NCBI GenBank assembly: GCA_003014445.1
Contig: PYGH01000003.1
Location: 124,001 to 188,000, forward strand
Length of the DNA stretch: 64,000 nt
Origin: Fusobacterium naviforme
GTDB lineage: Bacteria; Bacillota; Clostridia; Lachnospirales; Lachnospiraceae
Reading direction: 5' to 3'
Shown here: positions 9,340-17,425 of the stretch, piece after piece
Position numbering within the stretch: position 1 is the stretch's first letter
Layout of the letters: every line of letters starts with the position of its first letter
Program-made: the position numbers and the translations under genes
The notes under the pieces: generated by a model
The model's database searches: none
What the model saw: only the letters and a program-made list of their open reading frames with translations
Told to the model about the DNA's origin: nothing

Positions 9340-9785
9340 TACGCCTCCACTACCTGAACCTTCAGCTTCGCCTGCACATCCTTATGCAGCTTCACCGCTG
9401 TCTCAAAGCTTCCAAAGCTCTTGATCGGCTCCGCCAGCACGATCTTCTTTCTGTCAATTTCAAGAGAAAGCTGCTGCTTCACCGCCTCTGCAATCTCCTT
9501 TGTGGAGACAGAGCCGTAGGTCTTTCCATTTTCTCCGCCCTTGATCGCAAGCTTCACCTCTGCCGCCTCAAGCCGCTTCGCGAGGGCCTGCGCCTCCGCC
9601 AGCTGTTCCGCCGCGATCCGGTCGGCATTCGCCTTTTTGAGTTTCAGTGTATTCAGATTCTCTGCCGTTGCCGGCGCACCAAGCTTCTTCGGCAGCAGAA
9701 AATTTCTTGCATAACCCTCAGAGACCTCCACCAGCGCGCCCGCCTTGCCGAGTGACTTCACATCCTGTAAAAGTACTATTTTCAT
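9339..9785 (-). CDS. rplI: 50S ribosomal protein L9
   Basis: Binds 23S rRNA in the large subunit. 148 residues with the family opening MKIVLLQDVKSLGKAGALVEVSEGYARNFLLPK, a central charged helix, and a C-terminal domain containing GSVSTKEIAEAV. It begins 3 nt after the gdpP stop and shares one base with the dnaB start. Confidence 0.97.
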   Translation of the reverse strand: MKIVLLQDVKSLGKAGALVEVSEGYARNFLLPKKLGAPATAENLNTLKLKKANADRIAAEQLAEAQALAKRLEAAEVKLAIKGGENGKTYGSVSTKEIAEAVKQQLSLEIDRKKIVLAEPIKSFGSFETAVKLHKDVQAKLKVQVVEA

Positions 9786-9788
9786 AAT

Positions 9789-11789
9789 TTATATCTCACC
9801 TTTCTCAAGCATTTCATCTATCACTGCCCGTATCTTCGCGGCAGCATCTTCTGCTGTGACACCGGGGAGCTGCGCGCCTGCGATGGTTCTGTGACCGCCT
9901 CCGCCAAGCTTCTCCAGCATAACCTGAACATTTACCTCATCAATCGAGCGAGCGCTGACATAGACCTTTTCCTCATACTCGGTCAGGACGATGCTCGCCT
10001 TGATTCCCACAATATCCAGGAGATCATTTGCCGCCTGTGCACCGATCACCGTGGGACTCTCGAGTCCCTCTGACGGACAGATACTTATGGCAAAGTGCTC
10101 CCTGTAGATCTCCGCATTGTGTATGGCCTCCGCCTTTGCGCGATAGTCCTCAAGCTTCTCACGGAACAGCTTCCGCACACGCGTCACATCTGCGCCGTTT
10201 CTGCGCAGGAAAGCCGCCGCCTCAAAGGTGCGCACCCCCGACTGATTCATGAAGTTATGCGTATCGATCACGATGCCCGCATACATGGCATCCGCCTCCG
10301 CCGCGCGCAGCTTCACATTATCCGAGATATACTGCACGATCTCCGAGACCATCTCGCAGGCACTGGACGCGGAGGTCTCCACATAGGAGAGCTGCGCATT
10401 CTTTATGTAGTCCTGGCTCTGACGGTGATGATCCAGCACCACGACGGTCTTTGCCGCCTCAAGGAGCTTCGGGGCCTCCACGATAGAGGGACGGTTCGTA
10501 TCGACCACAACGAGCACGGAGCCCTCATCCAGAAGCTCCAGCGCCTTTTCCTCCGAAATGAACATATCCTCCGGGTACTCTCCGCCCGTAAACCGCTTCA
10601 TCATAGGCCCAACTGAGGAATTCACCACCGAGGCGACGATGTGCGCCCGCTTCTCCATGGTCTGTGCGATGCGCCACACACCGATAGCCGAGCCCAGAGA
10701 GTCGATATCCATCATCTTATGCCCCATAATAAACAGTCTGTCCTTATTCTCCAGCAGCTCGCGGAAGGCGTGTGCCTTGACCCTGGCTTTGACGCGGGTT
10801 GTCTTCTCCTTGGAATTGGACTTTCCGCCGTAATAGCGTATTCCCTCCGCGTTCTTCACCACTGCCTGATCGCCGCCGCGCCCCAGCGCCATATCAATCG
10901 CCTGACGCGCAAATTCATAGCACTGATCGTAGCTCTCGCCGCCGTCTCCGATACCGATTGACAGAGTGATGCGCATCTCATTTCCGATATTTACTGTCTT
11001 GACCTGCTCCAGTATATCGAACTGACTCTCCTGAAGCGTATAGAGATACTGCCGCTCAATCACGAAGAAATACTTGTCCTTTTCCAGCTTCCGGATGATC
11101 GCATGTATCGCGTCAAAGCAGCGCACGATCTTCCGGTCTATCATCGCCGTGAGCAGCGAGCGCCGCACCTCATCGACGCTCTCCATGGCCTCCTCATAGT
11201 TGTCGAGATACAAAAGACCCGCAACCATCTGCCTGCTGTCATTTTCCTCCTGAAGGGCGAGCAGCGCTGTCTCGTCATAGAGGTACACCGCAAAGATGCG
11301 GTCCATCGCCTCACCTGTGCGCGTCACCCGGACGCGCAGCCGGAGCTCATCCAGCTTCAGGTGAAAATCCTCGCACTCCCCGACCTCTGTGAGCCGCGTC
11401 GCCATGAGCTCCGGGAAGAGCTCCTCCAGCCTTCCCATATGCAGGCTCCGCCCCTTCAGCAGCCGCTTCCACGCCCGGTTCTGCCAGACCAGAGTGCCCC
11501 CGCGGTCCATCAGCGCATAGGCCACATCGAGATCGTCCGAGAGACGCTTCTGCAGCGCATCCGTTGCGACCGCATAGCTCACCATAGCTCTCAGAATATG
11601 CTTTCTGGATCCGAAGTAGAGCCGCAGACAGAACACCAGAATGACGAGGAGCATGAAGGCTGCCCCTCTTCGTCCGTGCCGGCCAGGAAGGAGCAGCGCA
11701 ATGGCCGCGGCAACAGAGAGCACAACCGGAATCAGCGCCCATCGAAGGTAGCTCTGCAATAGCTCCTGTGCCTTTTTTTCTTCTTTCAT
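9789..11789 (-). CDS. gdpP: Cyclic-di-AMP phosphodiesterase GdpP (DHH/DHHA1)
   Basis: Membrane-bound enzyme that hydrolyses c-di-AMP. The 666-residue protein has two N-terminal transmembrane segments (within about 15-60), a PAS-like domain, a degenerate GGDEF domain, and a C-terminal DHH-DHHA1 phosphodiesterase with MDIDSLGSAIG, VVVDTNRPS and VVLDHHRQS. The end has the GGGGHRTIAGAQ motif of DHHA1. I start it at 11789, where GGGGAG precedes the ATG, rather than 11 codons upstream. It heads the gdpP-rplI-dnaB operon and is divergent from the ybaK-like gene. Confidence 0.94.
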   Translation of the reverse strand: MKEEKKAQELLQSYLRWALIPVVLSVAAAIALLLPGRHGRRGAAFMLLVILVFCLRLYFGSRKHILRAMVSYAVATDALQKRLSDDLDVAYALMDRGGTLVWQNRAWKRLLKGRSLHMGRLEELFPELMATRLTEVGECEDFHLKLDELRLRVRVTRTGEAMDRIFAVYLYDETALLALQEENDSRQMVAGLLYLDNYEEAMESVDEVRRSLLTAMIDRKIVRCFDAIHAIIRKLEKDKYFFVIERQYLYTLQESQFDILEQVKTVNIGNEMRITLSIGIGDGGESYDQCYEFARQAIDMALGRGGDQAVVKNAEGIRYYGGKSNSKEKTTRVKARVKAHAFRELLENKDRLFIMGHKMMDIDSLGSAIGVWRIAQTMEKRAHIVASVVNSSVGPMMKRFTGGEYPEDMFISEEKALELLDEGSVLVVVDTNRPSIVEAPKLLEAAKTVVVLDHHRQSQDYIKNAQLSYVETSASSACEMVSEIVQYISDNVKLRAAEADAMYAGIVIDTHNFMNQSGVRTFEAAAFLRRNGADVTRVRKLFREKLEDYRAKAEAIHNAEIYREHFAISICPSEGLESPTVIGAQAANDLLDIVGIKASIVLTEYEEKVYVSARSIDEVNVQVMLEKLGGGGHRTIAGAQLPGVTAEDAAAKIRAVIDEMLEKGEI

Positions 11790-11842
11790 CTGCTTTTTCT
11801 CCCCTGTTGCGCAAATGCGCAATGGATGTAAAGATAAAATTA

Positions 11843-11851
11843 ATTATAGCA
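11843..11851 (-). promoter_or_regulatory. Extended -10 promoter element of gdpP
   Basis: Reading the minus strand, TGCTATAAT (an extended -10, TG-N-TATAAT) lies about 55 nt upstream of the gdpP start; no good -35 is visible, which is usual for extended -10 promoters. Confidence 0.5.
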
Positions 11852-11893
11852 TAGATTCCCTGATTCCGCACCATCTCCGCAGCTTCCCACGCC

Positions 11894-11922
11894 TTCACAA
11901 TTATTTCCCGATATGCTATATT
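11894..11922 (+). promoter_or_regulatory. Sigma-A promoter abutting the ybaK-like start codon
   Basis: TTCACA (11894-11899), 17-bp spacer, TATATT (11917-11922). Transcription would begin about 11928-11930, at the ATG at 11929. No ribosome binding site lies between, so the mRNA is predicted to be leaderless. Confidence 0.6.
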
Positions 11923-11928
11923 ACAGTT

Positions 11929-12408
11929 ATGTCTAAAAACAGCGAAAAAACCAATGTATGCCGCCTTCTGGACGGCAAAAAAGTGAGTTATGTGGAGCAT
12001 CGCTACTCCCCGGATGAGGCCGTCAGCGCCACTGAGGTGGCAGCCTCTCTGCAGCAGGATCCCCAGCGTGTGTTCAAGACTCTCGTCACTGTCGGAAAAA
12101 GCGGCCGTAACTATGTCTTTGTCATTCCCGGCCCGGAGGAGCTGGATCTGAAAAAAGCCGCCGCCGCAGTGGGAGAGAAGTCCGTTGAGATGCTGAAATC
12201 CAAGGATCTGCTCGGTCTCACCGGCTATATCCACGGAGGATGTTCCCCCATCGGCATGAAAAAGTATTTCCGCACCGTCATCCACGAAACCGCGGCCGGA
12301 TTTCCAACCATCATTATGTCCGCAGGAAAGATCGGTTATCAGGTAGAGCTGTCCCTCGACGGTCTTGAGAAGATGATACGCTTTGAGCTCTGTGATCTCA
12401 TCAAGTGA
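11929..12408 (+). CDS. ybaK: YbaK/EbsC-family aminoacyl-tRNA deacylase
   Basis: 159-residue YbaK/ProX-fold protein, a family that hydrolyses mischarged Cys-tRNA(Pro) and related species. Typical features are the opening cysteine-rich helix, YVEHRYSPDEAVSATEVAASL, QRVFKTLVTVGK with the functional lysine, GYIHGGCSPIGMKK and a C-terminal IMSAGKIGYQVELSL. The start at 11929 gives the expected family length; a longer frame from 11815 adds 38 residues unlike the family. It precedes the PBP gene by 15 nt and may be co-transcribed with it. Confidence 0.9.
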   Translation: MSKNSEKTNVCRLLDGKKVSYVEHRYSPDEAVSATEVAASLQQDPQRVFKTLVTVGKSGRNYVFVIPGPEELDLKKAAAAVGEKSVEMLKSKDLLGLTGYIHGGCSPIGMKKYFRTVIHETAAGFPTIIMSAGKIGYQVELSLDGLEKMIRFELCDLIK

Positions 12409-12423
12409 CAGCCGGAGGCAGCC

Positions 12424-14919
12424 ATGAACAATACAGCAAACAGAAGAACAGCCAGAAGAAAACAGAGCAGGCGCCATCCCATCGTCCATTTCTTCAAGCT
12501 TTTGCTTCTCATCCTGATGCTGCTCCTTCTCAGTATCGGCATCATCATTTTCGTCAAGGTTTTTCCAGAATTCCGCAGACTGCAGGAGCGCGCGCTGGAG
12601 ACCTACTCTCACATGAGTGAGGAGGATTTCCGTCTTGTCACCGATACAGAGATCTACGACAGGGACAATCAGCTTGTCGGCGTCATCAACACCGGACACT
12701 ATATTTATGTTCCCTTCGACGAGATAAGCCCCTGGCTCAAGAAGGCCTATATCGATCAGGAGGATCGCCGCTTCTACTCGCACAACGGCGTGGATCTGGT
12801 AGCGATGGCCCGCGCCTCGCTCTCGTATCTGAAGAACCGCAGGGTAACGCAGGGAGGCTCCACCATCACCCAGCAGGTCATAAAAAATACCTACCTGACG
12901 CAGGAGCGCACCCTCGAGCGAAAGCTCACCGAAATACTGATCGCTCCGCAGCTGGAACAGAAATTCGGCAAGGATCAGATTCTTGAATTCTACTGCAACG
13001 GAAATTTCTATGCCCACGGCTGTTACGGTGTCGGCGCGGCAAGCCGCTACTATTTCAACAAGACTGCGGCCGAGCTGGAGCCCTGGGAGGCCGCCGTGCT
13101 GGTCGGAATCAGCAACCGCCCGGCGAGCTACGAGCCCGTAAACCACAGCAAAAACTCCCTCCGGAAGCGGAATGAGGTCCTGAACAGCATGTATGCGTGC
13201 GGAGATCTCACCGAGGCCGAGCTGAAGGAATATCAGGCAAAACCGCTGGAGATCTACGCAGTCGCCGAGGAGAGCACTCCGGAGAACTATCAGACGAGCT
13301 ACGCCATCTACTGTGCCGCGCAGCAGCTCTTAAAAAACGACGGCTTTGAATTTCAATATACCTTCGACACACAGGACGAGTATGAGGCATATCAGACGCG
13401 CTACAAAGAAGCCTTCGCCGAGAAGAGCGAAGCAGTGCGCTCCGGCGGCTACAAGATCTACACCACTCTGGACTCCTCCATACAGCAGATCGCCCAGCAG
13501 CAGCTCGACGATGCGCTGGATGCGCGCTCAGATGAGCGGCAGGAGAACGGAAAATACGCCCTGCAGGGCGCCGCAGTCGTTGTGGACAATGCTTCCGGCA
13601 CCGTGACGGCGATCGTCGGCGGCAGAGGTACAGAGGATGTCTATAACCGCGGCTTTCTGGCAAAGCGTCAGCCCGGCTCCTCCATCAAGCCCCTCCTGGA
13701 CTATGCGCCCGCCTTTGAGACCGGCTACTTCTATCCCTCCTACCTGATCGATGACCATGAGTTTGAGGGCGGTCCCAAAAATTCAGGGGGCAGCTACCAT
13801 GGCTACCTGCCCATACGCGAAGCGCTGAACCGCTCGCTGAACACCGTCGCGTGGCAGCTGCTGCAGAAGGTCGGCATCCGAAACGGTCTTGCCTACCTGG
13901 GTAAGATGGAATTTTCCTCCCTCTCGTGGAAGGACAGCAGTGCTGCCGCCGTGTCAATCGGCGGTTTCACCTACGGCACACGTGTCGTCGATATGGCCAA
14001 GGGCTATGCCACACTGGCAAATGGCGGCGTCTACGACGAGCGCAGCTGCCTGCGCAGCCTCATCTACGACAGAAGCGGCGATGAACTTCTGCAGGACAAC
14101 TTAAAAAAGGTACAGGTGTACACCGATGGCACCGCCTATATGATTACCGATGTCCTGAAGGGCACCATGGATATGCCCTACGGAACCGGTCGCGGGCTGG
14201 ATATCTCCGGTCAGCAGGCAGCCGGCAAGACAGGCACCGCAAATGACTCCAAGGACACCTGGTTCTGCGGCTATACTCCCTACTACACCACAGCCGTCTG
14301 GATCGGCTACGACACACCCCGCGCCATGCCGGGCATCTATGGCGCCACGGTATCCGGCCGCATCTGGAACCGTATCATGAGCAAAATCCATGAAGGTCTC
14401 CCCGAAAAGGACTGGCGCCAGCCCTCCTCTGTCATAGAGGCATGGGTAGACTACGACACCGGAGCACAGGTGAGCTATAACAGCGGCATCCGCGACTACT
14501 TCAATACCGCAGTCAATCCGGCTGCAAAGTCTGCCTATGAGGCGGTCAACGGAACCAGCGAATACGATCCGAACGCCTATCGCTGGCGGGAGGAGGATAC
14601 GCTCCCCGAGAGCTCCTCAAGCGAGGAAGATACGCTTCCTGAGGAGTTGCCCCCGGACTATGACTATGAGCCAATCACCGGCGTAGACGGCGGCCCTGGC
14701 GTCTCGCCCAGCCCCCCCTCTACCACAGCGGAGGTCTCTGCCGCGGCAGCACCGACAGAGCACAGAACCAGCGAGATCCACGACGATCCGGACCACATCA
14801 ATCCGCCCCCAGAGGAGCATCGCGACGATGGCCCCAGTGTTTCCGCCACCGTTGCCCCCGCCCCGCACCCCACGGCTCCTGATATAGAGCCCGGCGGTCC
14901 TGATTTTGAAGATTTCTGA
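12424..14919 (+). CDS. Class A penicillin-binding protein (PBP1A type)
   Basis: Bifunctional glycosyltransferase/transpeptidase that polymerises and crosslinks peptidoglycan at the outer face of the membrane. 831 residues: basic cytoplasmic tail, one transmembrane helix (about 22-44), GT51 domain with catalytic Glu113 in DQEDRRFYSH and GGSTITQQ, then the transpeptidase with SxxK Ser419 (PGSSIKP), SLN at 471-473 and KTG at 602-604. The C-terminal ~120 residues are Pro/Glu/Ser-rich and low complexity, probably wall-spanning. It follows the ybaK-like gene and ends before tandem terminators. Confidence 0.95.
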   Translation: MNNTANRRTARRKQSRRHPIVHFFKLLLLILMLLLLSIGIIIFVKVFPEFRRLQERALETYSHMSEEDFRLVTDTEIYDRDNQLVGVINTGHYIYVPFDEISPWLKKAYIDQEDRRFYSHNGVDLVAMARASLSYLKNRRVTQGGSTITQQVIKNTYLTQERTLERKLTEILIAPQLEQKFGKDQILEFYCNGNFYAHGCYGVGAASRYYFNKTAAELEPWEAAVLVGISNRPASYEPVNHSKNSLRKRNEVLNSMYACGDLTEAELKEYQAKPLEIYAVAEESTPENYQTSYAIYCAAQQLLKNDGFEFQYTFDTQDEYEAYQTRYKEAFAEKSEAVRSGGYKIYTTLDSSIQQIAQQQLDDALDARSDERQENGKYALQGAAVVVDNASGTVTAIVGGRGTEDVYNRGFLAKRQPGSSIKPLLDYAPAFETGYFYPSYLIDDHEFEGGPKNSGGSYHGYLPIREALNRSLNTVAWQLLQKVGIRNGLAYLGKMEFSSLSWKDSSAAAVSIGGFTYGTRVVDMAKGYATLANGGVYDERSCLRSLIYDRSGDELLQDNLKKVQVYTDGTAYMITDVLKGTMDMPYGTGRGLDISGQQAAGKTGTANDSKDTWFCGYTPYYTTAVWIGYDTPRAMPGIYGATVSGRIWNRIMSKIHEGLPEKDWRQPSSVIEAWVDYDTGAQVSYNSGIRDYFNTAVNPAAKSAYEAVNGTSEYDPNAYRWREEDTLPESSSSEEDTLPEELPPDYDYEPITGVDGGPGVSPSPPSTTAEVSAAAAPTEHRTSEIHDDPDHINPPPEEHRDDGPSVSATVAPAPHPTAPDIEPGGPDFEDF

Positions 14920-14957
14920 TTTTTGCATATTTATCGAGCGAGTAAGGGGCTATCGCG

Positions 14958-15015
14958 AAACAGTTGAAACACTGTTTTTCCGTCAAAAAAAGAAGCTCAG
15001 ACGAGCTTCTTTTTT
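14958..15015. terminator. Tandem terminators between the PBP gene and rpsR
   Basis: First hairpin AAACAGT/ACTGTTT (14958-14977) with a following T-tract on the plus strand. The second, GAAGCTC/GAGCTTC (14992-15009), is flanked by A7 and T6 runs, so it works in both directions for the convergent genes. Confidence 0.85.
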
Positions 15016-15051
15016 CTTGTCTCTATTCTTTTCCCGCCATATGCAGGCAGA

Positions 15052-15321
15052 TCAATCTACCTGGTACGGAAGCAGCGCGATGTGACGTGCTCTCTTGATC
15101 GCAACGGTCAGCGCTCTCTGATGTCTGGCGCAGTTGCCGGTGATGCGGCGTGGAAGAATCTTTCCTCTCTCGGAAATATATTTCTTCAGTGTAGCGACAT
15201 CCTTATAGTCAATCGGCTTCGCATTCTGCGCGCAGAACACACAGACTTTTCTTCTTCTGCGCATCCCGCCCGGTCTTCTGCTTCTCTGGCCATCGGGTCT
15301 TTCACTCTTGGTAAAAGCCAT
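15052..15321 (-). CDS. rpsR: 30S ribosomal protein S18
   Basis: Small-subunit protein that pairs with S6. 89 residues from the ATG at 15321, which has AAGGGGG upstream; an in-frame start six codons earlier overlaps that site and is rejected. [13 protein letters not shown] carries a CxxC, then [33 protein letters not shown], the family core. Third gene of rpsF-ssb-rpsR. Confidence 0.96.
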   Translation of the reverse strand: MAFTKSERPDGQRSRRPGGMRRRRKVCVFCAQNAKPIDYKDVATLKKYISERGKILPRRITGNCARHQRALTVAIKRARHIALLPYQVD

Positions 15322-15344
15322 GATCTTGTCCCCCTTCAATCAGT

Positions 15345-15830
15345 TTAGTTGAACGGAAGTCCTTCGTCCTCGACTCCGTCCGGGATATTCATAAATCCCT
15401 CGGTGCTCGCACTCTGGGGGCTCGGCTTCTCGCTTCCCGCGTAACCGCCCGTCTGCCCGCCTCCGTAACTGGAAGGCGCGCCGCCCGCCGGTGCTCCGGC
15501 ACCCTTGCTGTCAGCAAACTCCTGGTCATCTACGATGACCTCTGTCGTATAAACTTTCTGTCCATCTCGGTTGGTATAGCTGCCGGTCTGTATACGACCG
15601 GAGACGAGGACGCGCATGCCCTGACGGAAATAGCGCTCCGCAAACTCGCCCGATCTGTCGAAGGCAACGCAGGGGATGAAATCCGCCGTCTGCTGGTCTC
15701 CGCCCTGATTCCTCCGGCCTCTTCTGTCCACGGCCAGAGTATAGCGCGCAATTGCCATGGAGCGCTCGCCGCTGGAATATCTGACTTCGGGATCTCTGGT
15801 CAGTCTGCCCATCAAAATGACTCTGTTCAT
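15345..15830 (-). CDS. ssb: Single-stranded DNA-binding protein
   Basis: Binds ssDNA in replication and repair. 161 residues: OB-fold starting MNRVILMGRLTRDPEVRY, conserved ADFIPCVAFDRSGEFAERYFRQG, then a Gly/Ser/Pro-rich linker and the acidic interaction tail DGVEDEGLPFN. The tail ends in an extra Asn after the usual terminal LPF. It lies between the genes for S6 and S18, the normal arrangement. Confidence 0.96.
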   Translation of the reverse strand: MNRVILMGRLTRDPEVRYSSGERSMAIARYTLAVDRRGRRNQGGDQQTADFIPCVAFDRSGEFAERYFRQGMRVLVSGRIQTGSYTNRDGQKVYTTEVIVDDQEFADSKGAGAPAGGAPSSYGGGQTGGYAGSEKPSPQSASTEGFMNIPDGVEDEGLPFN

Positions 15831-15847
15831 ACTCTCACTCTTTCTGA

Positions 15848-16141
15848 TTATTCAGCTTCGTCTGCAACGATCAGATACCTGACGACCGGCTCATAGATGC
15901 GAAGTCTGGATTCCAGCTCATTCGCGCAGGCCGAATCTTCAGTCTCGAACTTGATGAAGTAATAGAAGCCCTCTTTCATCTTCTGGATGTCGTAGGCAAA
16001 TCTCTTCTTACCCCAGTCATCGACGTTCACAACAGCTCCGTTGAATCGGGTGATGTAGCCCTGCACCTTCTCCAGCGCCGCCGCTTTCGCGTCTTCCTCG
16101 AGCTTTCCGTTCAGAACAAGCGTTAATTCGTATTTGTTCAT
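15848..16141 (-). CDS. rpsF: 30S ribosomal protein S6
   Basis: 97 residues, opening MNKYELTLVLNGKLEEDAK, with VDDWGKKRFAYDIQKMKEGFYYFIKFE and a C-terminal LRIYEPVVRYLIVADE. First gene of rpsF-ssb-rpsR; a GGAGG site precedes the ATG. Confidence 0.96.
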   Translation of the reverse strand: MNKYELTLVLNGKLEEDAKAAALEKVQGYITRFNGAVVNVDDWGKKRFAYDIQKMKEGFYYFIKFETEDSACANELESRLRIYEPVVRYLIVADEAE

Positions 16142-16169
16142 CTGCTCTTGTCCTCCTTTTGGTCTCTGG

Positions 16170-16191
16170 CCTCCGGGTTCAGTGCCGGAAG
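16170..16191 (-). promoter_or_regulatory. rpsF leader hairpin, candidate S6:S18 autoregulatory site
   Basis: On the minus strand CTTCCGG pairs with CCGGAGG around an 8-nt loop, 30-50 nt before rpsF. Bacterial rpsF leaders often carry a hairpin with an exposed CCG that binds the S6:S18 pair. The position fits; the motif match is not proven. Confidence 0.35.
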
Positions 16192-16216
16192 CAAGGAAAA
16201 TGTGTCACGGTAATAT

Positions 16217-16245
16217 ATTCTACCCGATAAGTTCAGCATTTGCAA
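16217..16245 (-). promoter_or_regulatory. Promoter of rpsF-ssb-rpsR
   Basis: Reading the minus strand: TTGCAA (16245-16240), 17-bp spacer, TAGAAT (16222-16217), about 75 nt upstream of rpsF. Confidence 0.6.
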
Positions 16246-16282
16246 GGGCCTGCACACAGTTTCGCTGCATTTCTTTCTTTTT

Positions 16283-16549
16283 TCAACCAGGCTCTCTCTG
16301 CTCCCGCCCCTTCAGGCCGGAAGAAGTGCGCGCAGTACCCCCTGTTCCGGACGGCCGCGCTTCTGCCTCTCCGGAACGTGTGAGCTCCCTGAGATTCTTC
16401 TCCACCAGGCTGCGCTTCACCATGAGCTGGTGCCCGCAGCCCAGACACTTTAAGCGAAAATCCTGCCCGATCCGCAGCACCTCCCACTGTGAGGCCCCGC
16501 AGGGATGCGGCTTCTTCAGCCTGACCACATCTCCGACACGAATATCCAT
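16283..16549 (-). CDS. DUF951 family protein
   Basis: 88-residue protein whose first ~57 residues match the DUF951 core: MDIRVGDVVRLKKPHPCG, a WEVLRIGQDFRLKCLGCGHQLMVKR segment with a Cys-x-x-Cys, and a short helix. Function unknown; the small beta fold with a zinc-knuckle-like CxxC suggests nucleic-acid or protein binding (inference). GAGGGGAG precedes the ATG at 16549. The Gly/Ser/Arg-rich tail beyond residue 60 is unusual for the family. It sits just upstream of rpsF on the same strand, a common Firmicutes neighbourhood. Confidence 0.8.
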   Translation of the reverse strand: MDIRVGDVVRLKKPHPCGASQWEVLRIGQDFRLKCLGCGHQLMVKRSLVEKNLRELTRSGEAEARPSGTGGTARTSSGLKGREQREPG

Positions 16550-16670
16550 CTTCTCCCCTCTCTCGCAGAGCTCCGCCATTCCTCACCCATAAGCTCCGGC
16601 TCGTGCGGTGAATGCTCCGCTGCGCCGCTTTTCTTCAGGCGGAACATGCGCCTCACCGCCGCTTTATTGA

Positions 16671-17408
16671 TTACTTACGAAACACAGCCCGTCCGAGCAC
16701 ATCCCCTATCCTGCCGCCAATCACGAGATCCGCCTCGTCGTCCATCGAGGTCGCGGAGCGGTTAATCAGCACCAGCCTCTTCCCCTGATAGTAGCGCACC
16801 AGACCTGCCGCCGGGTAAACCACGAGAGAGGTCCCCCCTATGATGAGCATATCGGCCCGACTGATATATTCCAGGGCTCGCCGCATGACTGCATCGTCCA
16901 AGCTCTCCTCATACAGCACCACGTCCGGCTTTATGATGCCGCCGCATGTACAGCGCGGAATGGTGCTCTCAGAGGAAACCACCGCGGAGAGCGGATAGAA
17001 CTTTCCGCAGCGCTGACAGTGGTTCCTCTGCACTGAGCCGTGCAGCTCCAGCACCTCACGGCTGCCCGCCGCCTGATGCAGGCCGTCTATATTCTGGGTG
17101 ATGACCGCGCGCAGCTTTCCGCTTCTCTCCAGCTCCGCCAGCGCCAGATGTGCGCGGTTCGGCCGCGCATCCGGATATATCATGCGATCTCTGTAGAAGC
17201 GATAAAACTCCTCCGTATTTGAAAGGAAAAAGCTGTGACTGATGATACGCTCCGGCGGATAGTGGTAGCTCTGGCTGTACAGCCCGTCCTGACTTCTGAA
17301 ATCGGGGATGTCGCTCTCCGTGGATACGCCCGCGCCACCGAAAAAGACGATATTGCCGCTCTCTTCAATCCAGCGTTTCAGGGTATCGATTTCTCTCTCA
17401 AATGCCAT
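16671..17408 (-). CDS. cobB: NAD-dependent protein deacylase (sirtuin)
   Basis: Removes acyl groups from lysines using NAD+. The 245-residue protein has GAGVSTESDIPDFR near residue 25, TQNIDGLH with the catalytic dyad region, HGSVQRN containing the catalytic His, a zinc module CQRC...CTCGG, and GGTSLVVYPAA. GGAAGGTG precedes the ATG. It starts 17 nt after the GNAT acetyltransferase gene, so an acetylase and a deacylase are probably co-expressed; a functional pairing is inference only. Confidence 0.94.
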   Translation of the reverse strand: MAFEREIDTLKRWIEESGNIVFFGGAGVSTESDIPDFRSQDGLYSQSYHYPPERIISHSFFLSNTEEFYRFYRDRMIYPDARPNRAHLALAELERSGKLRAVITQNIDGLHQAAGSREVLELHGSVQRNHCQRCGKFYPLSAVVSSESTIPRCTCGGIIKPDVVLYEESLDDAVMRRALEYISRADMLIIGGTSLVVYPAAGLVRYYQGKRLVLINRSATSMDDEADLVIGGRIGDVLGRAVFRK

Positions 17409-17425
17409 CGTGCACCTTCCTTTCC

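Noticed and set aside
11347-13146. 599-codon minus-strand frame across gdpP, the ybaK-like gene and the PBP gene
   Set aside because: It runs over three well-supported genes in the wrong frames, with low-complexity composition and no domain.
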